Assembly: GCF_014873495.1 (NCBI RefSeq)
Contig: NZ_JADBGF010000001.1
Span: 1,674,001-1,738,000 of the forward strand
Source of the DNA: Streptomyces stelliscabiei
GTDB taxonomy: Bacteria > Actinomycetota > Actinomycetes > Streptomycetales > Streptomycetaceae
DNA: 64,000 nucleotides
Direction of reading: 5' to 3'
The translations under genes and the position numbers were made by a program. The notes beneath the pieces were generated by a model. The model saw nothing but the letters and a program-made list of their open reading frames with translations. It made no database searches and was not told where the DNA came from. Positions 15,807 to 25,319 of the stretch are shown here, piece after piece (the stretch's first letter is position 1; every line of letters begins with the position of its first letter).

Positions 15807-16526
15807 GTGTTCTATTACCTGCTCAAATACGTGCTTCTGGGTCCGCTGCTGCGACTGGTCTTCCGGCCTCGCATCGAGGGACTCGAACACGTACCGTCGT
15901 CGGGCGCGGCCATCGTCGCGGGCAATCACCTGTCCTTCTCGGACCACTTCCTGATGCCCGCGATCCTCAAGCGCCGGATCACGTTCCTGGCGAAGGCGGA
16001 GTACTTCACCGGACCGGGTCTCAAGGGGCGGCTGACGGCGTTCTTCTTCCGCAGCGCCGGGCAGATCCCGGTCGACCGCTCCGGCAAGGAGGCCGGTCAG
16101 GCCGCCATCCGCGAGGGGCTCGGGGTGCTGAGCAAGGACGAACTGCTCGGCATCTATCCGGAGGGCACCCGCTCGCACGACGGCCGCCTCTACAAGGGCA
16201 AGGTCGGCGTGGCGGTCATGGCGCTCAGGGCCAAGGTGCCCGTCATCCCCTGCGCCATGATCGGCACCTTCGAGGCGCAGCCCCCGGGCAAGGTCATCCC
16301 CAACGTCCACCCCGTCGTCATCCGCTTCGGCAAGCCGCTCGACTTCTCCCGCTACGAGGGCATGGAGAGCGAGAAGGCCGTCCTGCGCGCGATCACCGAC
16401 GAGATCATGTACGCGATCCTCTCGCTCTCCGACCAGGAGTACGTCGACCAGTACGCGGCCGTGGTCAAGGCGGAGGAGGCTGCCGCGGCGAAGGAGCGCA
16501 AGTTCCCGCGCATGCCGTTGAGTTGA
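15807..16526 (+). CDS. 1-acyl-sn-glycerol-3-phosphate acyltransferase (PlsC family)
   Basis: Membrane-associated acyltransferase of phospholipid synthesis that transfers an acyl group to lysophosphatidic acid. 239 residues. An N-terminal hydrophobic helix (FYYLLKYVLLGPLLRLVF) is followed by the catalytic HX4D motif in GNHLSFSDHF, the substrate-binding block YPEGTRSHDGRLYKGK, and block IV VPVIPCAMIGTF. The GTG at 15807 has a purine-rich GAGGGAG upstream. It appears monocistronic. Substrate chain length is unknown. Confidence 0.92.
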   Translation: MFYYLLKYVLLGPLLRLVFRPRIEGLEHVPSSGAAIVAGNHLSFSDHFLMPAILKRRITFLAKAEYFTGPGLKGRLTAFFFRSAGQIPVDRSGKEAGQAAIREGLGVLSKDELLGIYPEGTRSHDGRLYKGKVGVAVMALRAKVPVIPCAMIGTFEAQPPGKVIPNVHPVVIRFGKPLDFSRYEGMESEKAVLRAITDEIMYAILSLSDQEYVDQYAAVVKAEEAAAAKERKFPRMPLS

Positions 16527-16552
16527 ACGACTGCCCGCCGGTACGTCGAGGC

Positions 16553-16571
16553 GCTCTGCCGGTAGCAGAGC
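16553..16571 (+). terminator. Weak hairpin after the acyltransferase
   Basis: GCTCTGC / GCAGAGC, 7-bp stem with 5-base loop, 27 bases past the stop codon and before the next + strand gene. Confidence 0.4.
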
Positions 16572-16610
16572 AGCCGGGCGGACCGGGGGCGGGCGTCGTA
16601 CGGTCGGGCC

Positions 16611-17652
16611 ATGACACGACGTGCTGTGGTGATCGGGGCGACGGGACAGATCGGGCGCGTGGCCGTGGGCGCGCTGGCACGGGACGGCTGGGCGGTGACG
16701 GCCCTCTCGCGGGGCGGCGGCCGGGACGAGGGATGGCCCGAGCAGGTGCGGGCGGTGTCGGCCGATCGCGAGGACGACGCGGCGCTGACGGCCGCGATCG
16801 GCGACGGCTGTGACGTGCTGGTCGACGTCGTCGCCTACGGTCCCGCACACGCCCGGCAGTTGCTCGCGCGGGCCGGCCGGGCCGGGTCGGCGGTCGTCGT
16901 GTCCAGTGTCTCGGTGTACGAGGACGACAAGGGCCGTGGCTTCGACATCCAGGCGGAGCCGGACGGCTTCCCCGAGTACCCGGTGCCCCTCCCCGAGAGT
17001 CAGCGCACGGTCCGGCCGGGCGACACCTCGTGCAGCACCCGCAAGGCGGGCCTGGAGCGCGAACTCCTGGCCGTGGGCGACCGGTTGCCCACGACCCTGC
17101 TGCGCGCGGGCGCCGTCCACGGGCCCGCACTGCCGCACACCGCGCGAGCTGTACTTCGTGAAGCGCAACCTGGACCGACGGCCCCGCCGGATCCTCGCGT
17201 ACGGCGGCGCGAGCCGTTTCCATCCGGTGAGCGTCCACACCATCGCCGAGCTGATCCGGCTGGCGGCCGCGCGGCCCGGCACCCGGGTACTGAACGCCGC
17301 CGACCCCGAGGCGCCGACCGTCGGGGAGATCGCCGCCGCGATCGACGCGGTCATGGGGGTCGACGCGGAGAACGTGCTGGTCGACGGCCCCGCCCCGGCT
17401 CCCACCGTGGGCGACACGCCCTGGTCCGTACCCGTGCCCGTGGTGTGCGACATGTCGGCCGCCGAGCGTGAGTTGGGGTACCGCCCCGTGGTCCGGTACG
17501 CGCAGACGCTGCCGGAGACGGTCTCCTGGATCGAGGGCCGGCCGGCCGCCGCTCGGGACTGGCGGGAGGCGTATCCCAGGATGGCCGAGCTGTACGGGGA
17601 CCTCTTCGACTACGCGGCGGAGGACGCCTGGCTGGCGGGGCGCCCGGTGTGA
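16611..17652 (+). pseudogene. NAD-dependent epimerase/reductase, frameshifted
   Basis: The first 172 or so codons encode a Rossmann-fold SDR/epimerase: MTRRAVVIGATGQIGRVAVG, the strand VLVDVVAYG, VVVSSVSVYED with the catalytic-type Ser/Tyr region, and LLRAGAVHGPA. After about 17,125 homology continues in the +1 frame (CRTPRELYFVKRNL, RILAYGGASRFHPVSV, VLNAADPEAPTVGEI, through LAGRPV) to a stop at 17650-17652. Removing one base in GGGCCCGCAC (17121-17130) restores a continuous HGPACRTPRELYFVKR, so the disruption is a single-base insertion, either real or a sequencing error. Unrepaired, the product would be a 286-residue protein with a nonsense C-terminal third. It is followed by a strong terminator. 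Confidence 0.8.
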
Positions 17653-17668
17653 CCGGGTGAACCCACGC

Positions 17669-17705
17669 GGAAGGGGGTGACCGGGAATCCCGGTCACCCC
17701 CTTCC
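17669..17705. terminator. Strong bidirectional terminator
   Basis: Perfect 17-bp stem (left arm GGAAGGGGGTGACCGGG) with a 3-base AAT loop, between the convergent epimerase and tripeptidyl aminopeptidase genes. Confidence 0.88.
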
Positions 17706-17729
17706 GTCCGTCAGGCGACTACGGCCGGC

Positions 17730-19328
17730 CTACGGAGCGGGCGTGGCGTGCGGCGCGCACTTCACGTCGGCCCCACCCACCTCGCCGGTGAGCAGGTAGG
17801 AGTCCACGCGCTCGTTGACACACGGGTTGACCAGGCCGGTGACTCCGTGGGAGCCCGCGTTCTGCTCCGTGATCAGACGGGAGCCCCTGAACCGCTTGTG
17901 CAGTTCCACGGCACCCTCGTACGGCGTGGCCGCGTCACGCTCGGACTGGACGATCAGGACGGGCGGGAGGCCCTCCTTCGTCTTCACGTTCAGCGGGGTG
18001 TACTGCTTGGACTGCCAGGTGGCGCACGGCAGGTTCATCCAGGCGTTGGCCCACGTCATGAACGGGTGGCTCTTGTGCAGCCGGGTGTTGTCACGGTCCC
18101 ACTTGCGCCAGCTGGTGGGCCACTTGGCGTCGGTGCACTCGACCGCCGTGTACACGGCGTTGCCGTTCTCCGAGGCCGCGTTGCCCGCGGTGTCGGTGAG
18201 GTCCGGGGCGGCCGCGTCGACCAGCGCCTGGGTGTCACCGGCGGCGTACTTGCTCCAGACCCGGGCGGTGGGCGCCCACGAGGAGTCGTAGTACGGGGCG
18301 CTCTGGAAGAAGGAGATCAGCTCGGCCGGGCCGACGAGCCCGCCGAGGGGCTTCTTCTTCGCGGCGGCGCGCAGCTCCAGCCACTTGGCCTGCACCTTGG
18401 CCTGGGTGTCCCCGAGGTGGTATGTCGCGTCGTTCTGCGCGACCCACTTCGTCCAGTCCTGCCACCGGCCCTCGAAGGCGACGTCCTGGTCCAGGTTGGC
18501 CTCGTACCAGACCTTCTCGCGGGAGGGGTTCACCACGCTGTCGACGACCATGCGGCGCACGTGGTCCGGAAAGAGGGTGCCGTAGACGGCGCCGATGTAG
18601 GTGCCGTAGGAGACACCGAGGAAGTTGAGCTTCTTCTCCCCCAGGGCGGCCCGGATGACGTCCAGGTCGCGCGCGGTGTTCGGCGTCGTCATCTGCGGCA
18701 GCATCTCGCCGCTGCGCTTCTTGCAGCCCGCCGCGTAGTCGGCCGCGAGCTTGCGCTGCTTCAGCTTGTCGGCCTCGGAGTCCGGGACCGGGTCCATCTT
18801 GGGCGCCTTCACGAACTCCTGCGGGTCGACACAGGAGATGGGCGCCGACTTGCCGACACCACGCGGGTCGAAGCCCACGAAGTCGTACGCCTTGGACGTC
18901 TTGGCCCACAGCGGGGCCTTGGTGGTGACCCGGCGCGGGAAGCGCAGGCCCGAGCCACCGGGGCCGCCCGGGTTGTAGACGAGCGCGCCCTGCCGCTCCT
19001 CCTTCGTACCGGTGCTGCCGGCACGGTCCACGGCCAGCTCGATCTGCTTGCCGTTCGGCTTGGCGTAGTCCAGGGGCACGGAGACCCAGCCGCACTTGAT
19101 CGGCTTCTCCAGGCCCCAGCTCTCGGGGCAGTCCTGCCAGTCGATGCCCTTCTTCGCCGCCTTCGCGGCGGCGAGGGCGACGCCCTTGGCCTCAAGGTTC
19201 TGCGCTCGCGCGCTGTCCGCGGCGCTGGCCACGGGGGCGGCGACGGTGCCCGCTATCAGCGTCACCGTGACGAGCAGTCCGGCGGTGCCGAACGCTGCCG
19301 CCCGTCTGGTCGGCCTCATACCTCTCAA
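17730..19328 (-). CDS. tap: Secreted tripeptidyl aminopeptidase (alpha/beta-hydrolase)
   Basis: Exported serine exopeptidase of the Streptomyces Tap/SlpD type that removes tripeptides from protein N-termini. 532 residues. The signal peptide has an RR pair, a long hydrophobic core (GTAGLLVTVTLIAGTVAAPV) and likely cleavage after ASAADS. The hydrolase fold shows the oxyanion segment YNPGGPGGSG, nucleophile Ser in LGVSYGTYIG, acid-bearing strand PPVLIVQSERDAATP, and C-terminal His in GSHGVTG. Two starts compete: TTG at 19328 has GGGGAG seven bases upstream, while ATG at 19319 has a purine run only one base away, so TTG is favoured. An unusual repeat of GTACCTG lies in its promoter region. Confidence 0.93.
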   Translation of the reverse strand: MRGMRPTRRAAAFGTAGLLVTVTLIAGTVAAPVASAADSARAQNLEAKGVALAAAKAAKKGIDWQDCPESWGLEKPIKCGWVSVPLDYAKPNGKQIELAVDRAGSTGTKEERQGALVYNPGGPGGSGLRFPRRVTTKAPLWAKTSKAYDFVGFDPRGVGKSAPISCVDPQEFVKAPKMDPVPDSEADKLKQRKLAADYAAGCKKRSGEMLPQMTTPNTARDLDVIRAALGEKKLNFLGVSYGTYIGAVYGTLFPDHVRRMVVDSVVNPSREKVWYEANLDQDVAFEGRWQDWTKWVAQNDATYHLGDTQAKVQAKWLELRAAAKKKPLGGLVGPAELISFFQSAPYYDSSWAPTARVWSKYAAGDTQALVDAAAPDLTDTAGNAASENGNAVYTAVECTDAKWPTSWRKWDRDNTRLHKSHPFMTWANAWMNLPCATWQSKQYTPLNVKTKEGLPPVLIVQSERDAATPYEGAVELHKRFRGSRLITEQNAGSHGVTGLVNPCVNERVDSYLLTGEVGGADVKCAPHATPAP

Positions 19329-19381
19329 GAGGGAACTCCCCGTACATCGTTGCGAAGATGCGAATGGTCACGGGGATCCTC

Positions 19382-19399
19382 GTACCTGTCAGGTACCTG
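19382..19399. promoter_or_regulatory. Inverted GTACCTG repeats upstream of tap
   Basis: GTACCTG / CAGGTAC form a perfect 7-bp inverted repeat with a 1-base centre, immediately overlapping a second palindrome CAGGTACCTG. Located 54-71 bases before the tap start, where an operator would be expected. The regulator is unknown. Confidence 0.45.
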
Positions 19400-19483
19400 A
19401 GAACAGAGGAGCGGACAGTTCTTTACTAATCCGATAACCGGTGCGGAAAGTCCCGTTCAGCGGAGGCCGGGCCTCGCTGTTCC

Positions 19484-20281
19484 TCAGCCGTCCAGCTCGG
19501 CAAGCGCGTCGTCGAGCACTCTCCGCAGCCGCAGCGCGTCGGGCGCGAGGGCGCTGACGAGCACGGCGGGCCCGGCGAGCGGAGTGAGCGCGGCGGTGTC
19601 CCCCAGCACCCTCGGCCCGGGCGCCCGCTCGGCGAACTCCGGCCGTACGACGACCAGTTGCCCGAGCGCCCGGTAGCCGCCGAGCACGGCCGGCCCGTCC
19701 CAGCCACCGGGAGCCCCTGGCCCGCACCCCACCTGCTGATCGAGCAACGGGCGCCCGCCCGACCACACACCGAGCCGGCTGGTGAGTCGCCCGGACTCCT
19801 CTCCGGCCCGGCCGAGCACCTGCTCCTCCCGGAACACAAGCCGCGCACCGGCGGCGAGTTCCACCCGCGTCGACACACACAGCTCGCTGCCCTTCGCCGA
19901 GATCAACTGCTCGGGCAGCCAGCGCAGTTCGCCTCCGTCGGCGACCTCGATCCGTACGGCGTAGTGGGCCTCGCCCTTGGCCTGCCCCGGCAGGGCGATC
20001 GTCGCGGCGGCCGAGCCGACACACAGCCGGGCCCCTGCGCCGACCTCCGCCTCCACGGCGAACCGGTCGCCCCCGAGCGGACCGCTCATGGCCCCGACCA
20101 GCATGACCCGCGCCTCGTCGCCGCTCCCCCGGGTACGGCGCAACGCCAGCGGCCCGTCGCTCTCCAGGACGGGCAGGGCCGTGCCGCCCCGCCCGTCGGC
20201 GCGGGCCGCGATCCGGGCGGTGGCCCTGACGCCGGTGGTCCCGCCGTCCCTGTCCGCGGCGGCGTCCCGGACCGCCGTCAT
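19484..20281 (-). CDS. ureD: Urease accessory protein UreD (UreH)
   Basis: Chaperone of 265 residues that binds apo-urease with UreF and UreG during nickel and carbon dioxide loading. Family features: [20 protein letters not shown] at the start, [48 protein letters not shown] and the C-terminal [14 protein letters not shown]. The ATG at 20281 overlaps the ureG stop by ATGA, so the two are translationally coupled. Last gene of the urease cluster. It is somewhat divergent, as actinobacterial UreD proteins usually are. Confidence 0.92.
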   Translation of the reverse strand: MTAVRDAAADRDGGTTGVRATARIAARADGRGGTALPVLESDGPLALRRTRGSGDEARVMLVGAMSGPLGGDRFAVEAEVGAGARLCVGSAAATIALPGQAKGEAHYAVRIEVADGGELRWLPEQLISAKGSELCVSTRVELAAGARLVFREEQVLGRAGEESGRLTSRLGVWSGGRPLLDQQVGCGPGAPGGWDGPAVLGGYRALGQLVVVRPEFAERAPGPRVLGDTAALTPLAGPAVLVSALAPDALRLRRVLDDALAELDG

Positions 20282-20961
20282 GCCGTCCACGCCGCGAGCT
20301 TCTCGCGCACCCAGGCGGCGACGTCCGCCACGCCGGACTCGGTGCGCAACGACTGGAACACCACCGGCAGTTCCGCCCGCTGCGCCTTCGCGTCCGCCGC
20401 CATCCGGGCGAGGTCGGAACCGACGTAGGGCGCGAGGTCGGTCTTGTTGACGACGAGCAGGTCGGCGGTGGTGACGCCGGGACCGCCCTTGCGCGGGATG
20501 TCGTCCCCGCCGGCCACGTCGATGACGAAGATCTGCGCGTCGACGAGACCCTTGGAGAAGGTGGCGGTGAGGTTGTCGCCCCCGGACTCGACGAGAATGA
20601 GGTCCAGCGGCCCGACCTCGTCCTCCAGGTCCTCCACCGCCTCCAGGTTCGCGGAGATGTCGTCCCTGATCGCGGTGTGCGGGCACGCCCCCGTCTCCAC
20701 GGCGGTGATCCGCTCGGGCGGCAGCACGGCCTCGCGCAGCAGGAACTCGGCGTCCTCGCGTGTGTAGATGTCGTTCGTCACGACCGCGAGCGACAACTCG
20801 TCCCGCAGCGCCCGGCAGAGCGCGGCGACCGTGGCCGTCTTCCCGGACCCGACGGGCCCACCGAGCCCGATCCGCAGGGCCCGCCGAGTCCCGTCGGCCC
20901 GCTGCGCGTCCGCACCGACGGCCGCCGGACCGTCGTGGGAGTGGGTGTGATCGAGATGCAT
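20278..20961 (-). CDS. ureG: Urease accessory GTPase UreG
   Basis: SIMIBI-class GTPase that drives nickel delivery to urease. 227 residues with a His-rich N-terminus [13 protein letters not shown]-loop [10 protein letters not shown], the invariant nickel/zinc CPH motif in [13 protein letters not shown], the switch region [10 protein letters not shown], and base-recognition NKTDL. No ureE is present, so the His-rich head may hold nickel. A purine-rich AAGGAG precedes the ATG. It is separated from ureF by 308 bases containing a terminator-like repeat. Confidence 0.96.
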   Translation of the reverse strand: MHLDHTHSHDGPAAVGADAQRADGTRRALRIGLGGPVGSGKTATVAALCRALRDELSLAVVTNDIYTREDAEFLLREAVLPPERITAVETGACPHTAIRDDISANLEAVEDLEDEVGPLDLILVESGGDNLTATFSKGLVDAQIFVIDVAGGDDIPRKGGPGVTTADLLVVNKTDLAPYVGSDLARMAADAKAQRAELPVVFQSLRTESGVADVAAWVREKLAAWTA

Positions 20962-21269
20962 GAGTGACTCCTTGGGTGAACGTGGCTGTGGTTGTGGTTG
21001 TGCCTGCGGTGGCTGTGCCCGTGGATCGCGGGAGGGGGAGGGTCGGACGGCCGCAGGGCGGGTGCGGGCGCGGGTGGTGAGTGCCGGCCGCGCAGTTCCC
21101 CGCGCCCCCCCAAAAAACAGGCCCCTGCGGGCCTGAAATGCAGTGGGCGAAGCCCCTGCTTCTCAGGGGCGTGGGGAACTGCGCGAGAAGCCCCACCGGG
21201 CCGGCGGATGGAGGTCGAAGGGGCGCAGCCCCTGGGATGGGACGGGTAGGGGCGGCGGGGCGAGGAAAC
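20962..21269. other. 308-base gap inside the urease cluster with a Streptomyces-type repeat
   Basis: No convincing reading frame. Between 21,090 and 21,186 is an element bounded by inverted arms GCGCAGTTCCCCGCGC (21090-21105) and GGCGTGGGGAACTGCGCG, with an inner hairpin. I recall the GGGGAACTGCGCGA core as a common dispersed intergenic sequence in Streptomyces. The stretch next to ureG is GT-rich. Confidence 0.7.
21111..21134 (-). terminator. Intrinsic terminator-like hairpin between ureF and ureG
   Basis: Read on the minus strand, AGGCCCGCAGGGGCCT (6-bp stem, 4-base loop) is followed directly by GTTTTTTG. It has the shape of a classical rho-independent terminator, rare in this GC-rich window, and lies within the presumed operon. 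Confidence 0.55.
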
Positions 21270-21944
21270 TCAGGACGCGAACAACCGCACGGCCCACCCC
21301 GCATGCACCTCCGCCCCGATCTCCAACAGCGGCGCGGAAGCCGCGGGCAGACTGCCCACCCCCTCCCCTCGAACCCCCCGAGCCGCATCGACCGCCGCCC
21401 CCACCACCACATCCATCTCGGGAGCCAACCGCGCCAACACCCCCGTCGCATCGAACGGATCAAGACTCAACAGCCGCACGGTCGCACTCGCCGCCCCACT
21501 CACACTCTCGTACGCCGAGCAGTACGCCGCGTCGTCCGCCCCCAGCCCGGCCGCCCGCGCCACCACCCCCAACACCACCGGCTGATGCGCCCCCTTGGGG
21601 AACTCCCGTGCCAGCGCGTCCAGTTCGGCCGACGGCCACGTCGCCCGGGCCGCCCGCATCAACTGCCGCCCCAGCTTCCGCGAAACGCCCCGCAGGGCGA
21701 CCGACGGCGTCCGGGCATCGGCGGCGGCATCGAGGGCGGTCGGATCCGTGCCGAGCGCGGCGGCCGCGGCCAGCGCCGCCGCCACCAGCCCGGCCGTGTG
21801 CAGCCGCCCCCGGCAGAACGCCTCCAGCTCCTGTGCCCCGGTGATCAGCCCGGCCTTGACGGCCGCCTCGGCCCCGCCGGAGTGCGCGTGCCCTCCGGCG
21901 GGGAACCGGCCGTCGGCCAGGACGAGAAGCGCGGCCCTAGACAA
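21270..21944 (-). CDS. ureF: Urease accessory protein UreF
   Basis: All-helical 224-residue partner that bridges UreD and UreG and regulates the GTPase. Family signature near the start: LLVLADGRFPAGGHAHSGG; then GRLHTAGLVAAALAA, KGAHQPVVLGVVARAAG and AAYCSAYESVSGAASATVRLL. The best available start is TTG at 21944; no ATG or GTG fits upstream, and the conserved LLVLADGRF begins only a few residues in. The ribosome site is weak. 78 bases separate it from ureC. Confidence 0.92.
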   Translation of the reverse strand: MSRAALLVLADGRFPAGGHAHSGGAEAAVKAGLITGAQELEAFCRGRLHTAGLVAAALAAAAALGTDPTALDAAADARTPSVALRGVSRKLGRQLMRAARATWPSAELDALAREFPKGAHQPVVLGVVARAAGLGADDAAYCSAYESVSGAASATVRLLSLDPFDATGVLARLAPEMDVVVGAAVDAARGVRGEGVGSLPAASAPLLEIGAEVHAGWAVRLFAS

Positions 21945-22022
21945 CGCGGCCCCCGCCCCTTCGGCCTCGCGGCCCGCACATCCGGTGTCGCATCCCGCGC
22001 ATCCCGTACACCACCCCGGCCA

Positions 22023-23736
<1,714 letters not shown>

Positions 23737-23744
<8 letters not shown>

Positions 23745-24048
23745 CGAGGGCACCTCCGGTCTCCCCGCGCAGTCCGGGTACGACCCGGGCGCCGGCGAGG
23801 GGTACGAGTTCCACCTCGGCGGGGATGCCGGGCTCGAAGCGCACGGCGGTGCCGGCGGCGACGTTCAGCCGCTTCCCGCGCGCGGCCGCGCGGTCGAACT
23901 CCAGGCCCGGGTTGGCCTCGGCGAAGTGGTAGTGGGAACCGACCTGGACGGGCCGGTCGGCGGCGTTCAGGACGGTGAGGCGGGTGACCTCACGGCCCTC
24001 GTTGTAGACGATCGGGTCAGCGGCGAAGAGGATCTCTCCGGGAATCAT
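23737..24048 (-). CDS. ureB: Urease beta subunit
   Basis: 103-residue structural subunit of urease. Characteristic start [18 protein letters not shown], then [31 protein letters not shown] and the conserved GTAVRFEPG. Its 3' end overlaps ureC by 8 bases, and it begins 10 bases after ureA. The three subunits are separate genes, as is typical in actinobacteria. Confidence 0.96.
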
Positions 24049-24058
24049 CGAGGCCCCC

Positions 24059-24361
24059 TCAGACGATCGGGTCGTGGACGGTGACGAGCTTGGTGCCGTC
24101 CGGGAACGTGGCCTCGACCTGGACGTCGTGGATCATCTCGGCGATGCCCTCCATGACGTCGTCCCGGGTGAGCAACTGCCGCCCGGACGTCATGAGTTCG
24201 GCCACGGTGCGGCCGTCCCGCGCGCCTTCGAGGAGGTGCGCGGTGATGAGCGCCACGGCCTCGGGGTGGTTCAGCTTCAGCCCGCGGGCCCGGCGCTTCT
24301 CCGCGACGTCGGCCGCCACATGGATCAGCAGCCTCTCCTGCTCGTGCGGGGTCAGTTGCAC
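24059..24361 (-). CDS. ureA: Urease gamma subunit
   Basis: 100-residue subunit of urease. Starting at GTG 24361 the product reads (M)[16 protein letters not shown], exactly the family N-terminus and length, with GAGGTG six bases upstream. The GTG at 24370 would add three residues and overlap that site. Conserved features: [40 protein letters not shown] and the end [14 protein letters not shown] [11 protein letters not shown]. First gene of the urease transcript. A GlnR-like half-box and an inverted repeat lie upstream. Confidence 0.95.
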   Translation of the reverse strand: MQLTPHEQERLLIHVAADVAEKRRARGLKLNHPEAVALITAHLLEGARDGRTVAELMTSGRQLLTRDDVMEGIAEMIHDVQVEATFPDGTKLVTVHDPIV

Positions 24362-24410
24362 GGCGTCCACCTCACATCCTCGCTCCGGACCGTGCGGGGT
24401 CCGGTTGCCT

Positions 24411-24437
24411 CGCCACCGGGCAAATTCGCTGGTGGCG
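24411..24437. promoter_or_regulatory. Inverted repeat in the ureA leader
   Basis: CGCCACC (24411-24417) and GGTGGCG (24431-24437), a perfect 7-bp inverted repeat with a 13-base AT-containing centre, about 50 bases before the ureA start. It could be an operator or a leader hairpin. Confidence 0.4.
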
Positions 24438-24460
24438 TGGCCGCAGGCTAATTGGGTGGC

Positions 24461-24476
24461 GTTTCGGCGACGTTAA
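24461..24476 (-). promoter_or_regulatory. GlnR-like half-box upstream of ureA
   Basis: On the minus strand TTAAC-N6-GAAAC (24476 to 24461) matches the first half of the actinobacterial GlnR box gTnAC-N6-GaAAC except for its first base. It lies about 100 bases upstream of ureA. The second half, 6 bases on, is poorly conserved. Urease genes are known GlnR targets in Streptomyces. Confidence 0.5.
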
Positions 24477-24569
24477 CCGGCCCGTGGTCCCCGCACGCGT
24501 CGCCCCGCCGTGCGCCGGCCGTCCCGCCACCCCTCGCACACGCCCCGCCGCCCCCCACGCACCTCCCGC

Positions 24570-25208
24570 TCAACCGCCGCCGCCCTTGTCGTCCTTGTAC
24601 TCCATGCTCGTCAAGGCCTTCACACCCAGTTCCAGCACCTGGATCGGCACGTCGCCGAACAGCGCGTACTGGGCCGCGAATCCCTGGGCGAGCGCGACCA
24701 TCGTGCGCGCCACGCTGAGGGCGGGGATGTCGGCCCGCATCATCCCGGCGTCCTGGTACCCCTCGACGACCTTGACCCATGGCTTGCGGACCTGGGCGAA
24801 CCCCTCGGCGAGGATGGCGTGCAGTTCGGGATTGCGCAGCGTCTCGGCCCACACCTGGACCATCAGCCTCGGGTACAGGGACTCCCCCGTCTCCCCCAGT
24901 GACGGCCGGCCGAGCAGCATCCGGCGCAGCACCGCGCCGATCAGGATGTCCGGCGGTGGGGGCGGGCTCTGCCGCACGGCCTCCTCGAACGCGGCGCGGA
25001 TCTCGTCGAGCACGGCGCCGACGATCGCGGCGATCAACTCCTCCTTGCCGCTGAAGTACCGGTAGACCGCCCCGGCGGAGAGGTCGGCCTCCTTGAGCAC
25101 GTCCTGCATCGATGTGGCGTGGAAGCCGTTGCGGGCGAAGCAGCGGGCGGCGGCGTCGAGGATCTGGCGGCGGCGGGCGTCGAGACGCTCCTGGGATACG
25201 CGGGGCAT
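24570..25208 (-). CDS. TetR-family transcriptional regulator
   Basis: 212-residue repressor. The N-terminal HTH is ILDAAARCFARNGFHATSMQ with recognition helix in SAGAVYRYFSGKEELI. The C-terminal ligand domain is of an uncharacterised type. The ATG at 25208 (MPRVSQERLDARRRQ) is chosen; a much longer in-frame extension upstream has no homology. It diverges from a membrane protein gene 111 bases away, and two near-identical operator-like sequences lie between them, pointing to control of both genes. The ligand is unknown. Confidence 0.93.
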   Translation of the reverse strand: MPRVSQERLDARRRQILDAAARCFARNGFHATSMQDVLKEADLSAGAVYRYFSGKEELIAAIVGAVLDEIRAAFEEAVRQSPPPPPDILIGAVLRRMLLGRPSLGETGESLYPRLMVQVWAETLRNPELHAILAEGFAQVRKPWVKVVEGYQDAGMMRADIPALSVARTMVALAQGFAAQYALFGDVPIQVLELGVKALTSMEYKDDKGGGG

Positions 25209-25220
25209 GCCGCCAAACGT

Positions 25221-25238
25221 AAAACGAACGTTCCTTCT
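25221..25238. promoter_or_regulatory. TetR operator-like site 1
   Basis: AAAACGAACGTTCCTTCT, centred on the perfect palindrome GAACGTTC, 13 bases upstream of the TetR start codon. Its near-copy lies 56 bases further on. Confidence 0.65.
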
Positions 25239-25276
25239 TGACAAGGCGCGACGCCGGCAGGAGGGTGAAATCAAGA

Positions 25277-25294
25277 AAAACGAACGCTCCTTCT
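25277..25294. promoter_or_regulatory. TetR operator-like site 2
   Basis: AAAACGAACGCTCCTTCT differs from site 1 by a single base and lies 26 bases before the membrane protein start. This is the expected position for repression of the divergent gene. Confidence 0.65.
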
Positions 25295-25319
25295 CTTTAG
25301 CGGCCCACCAAGGAGACTC

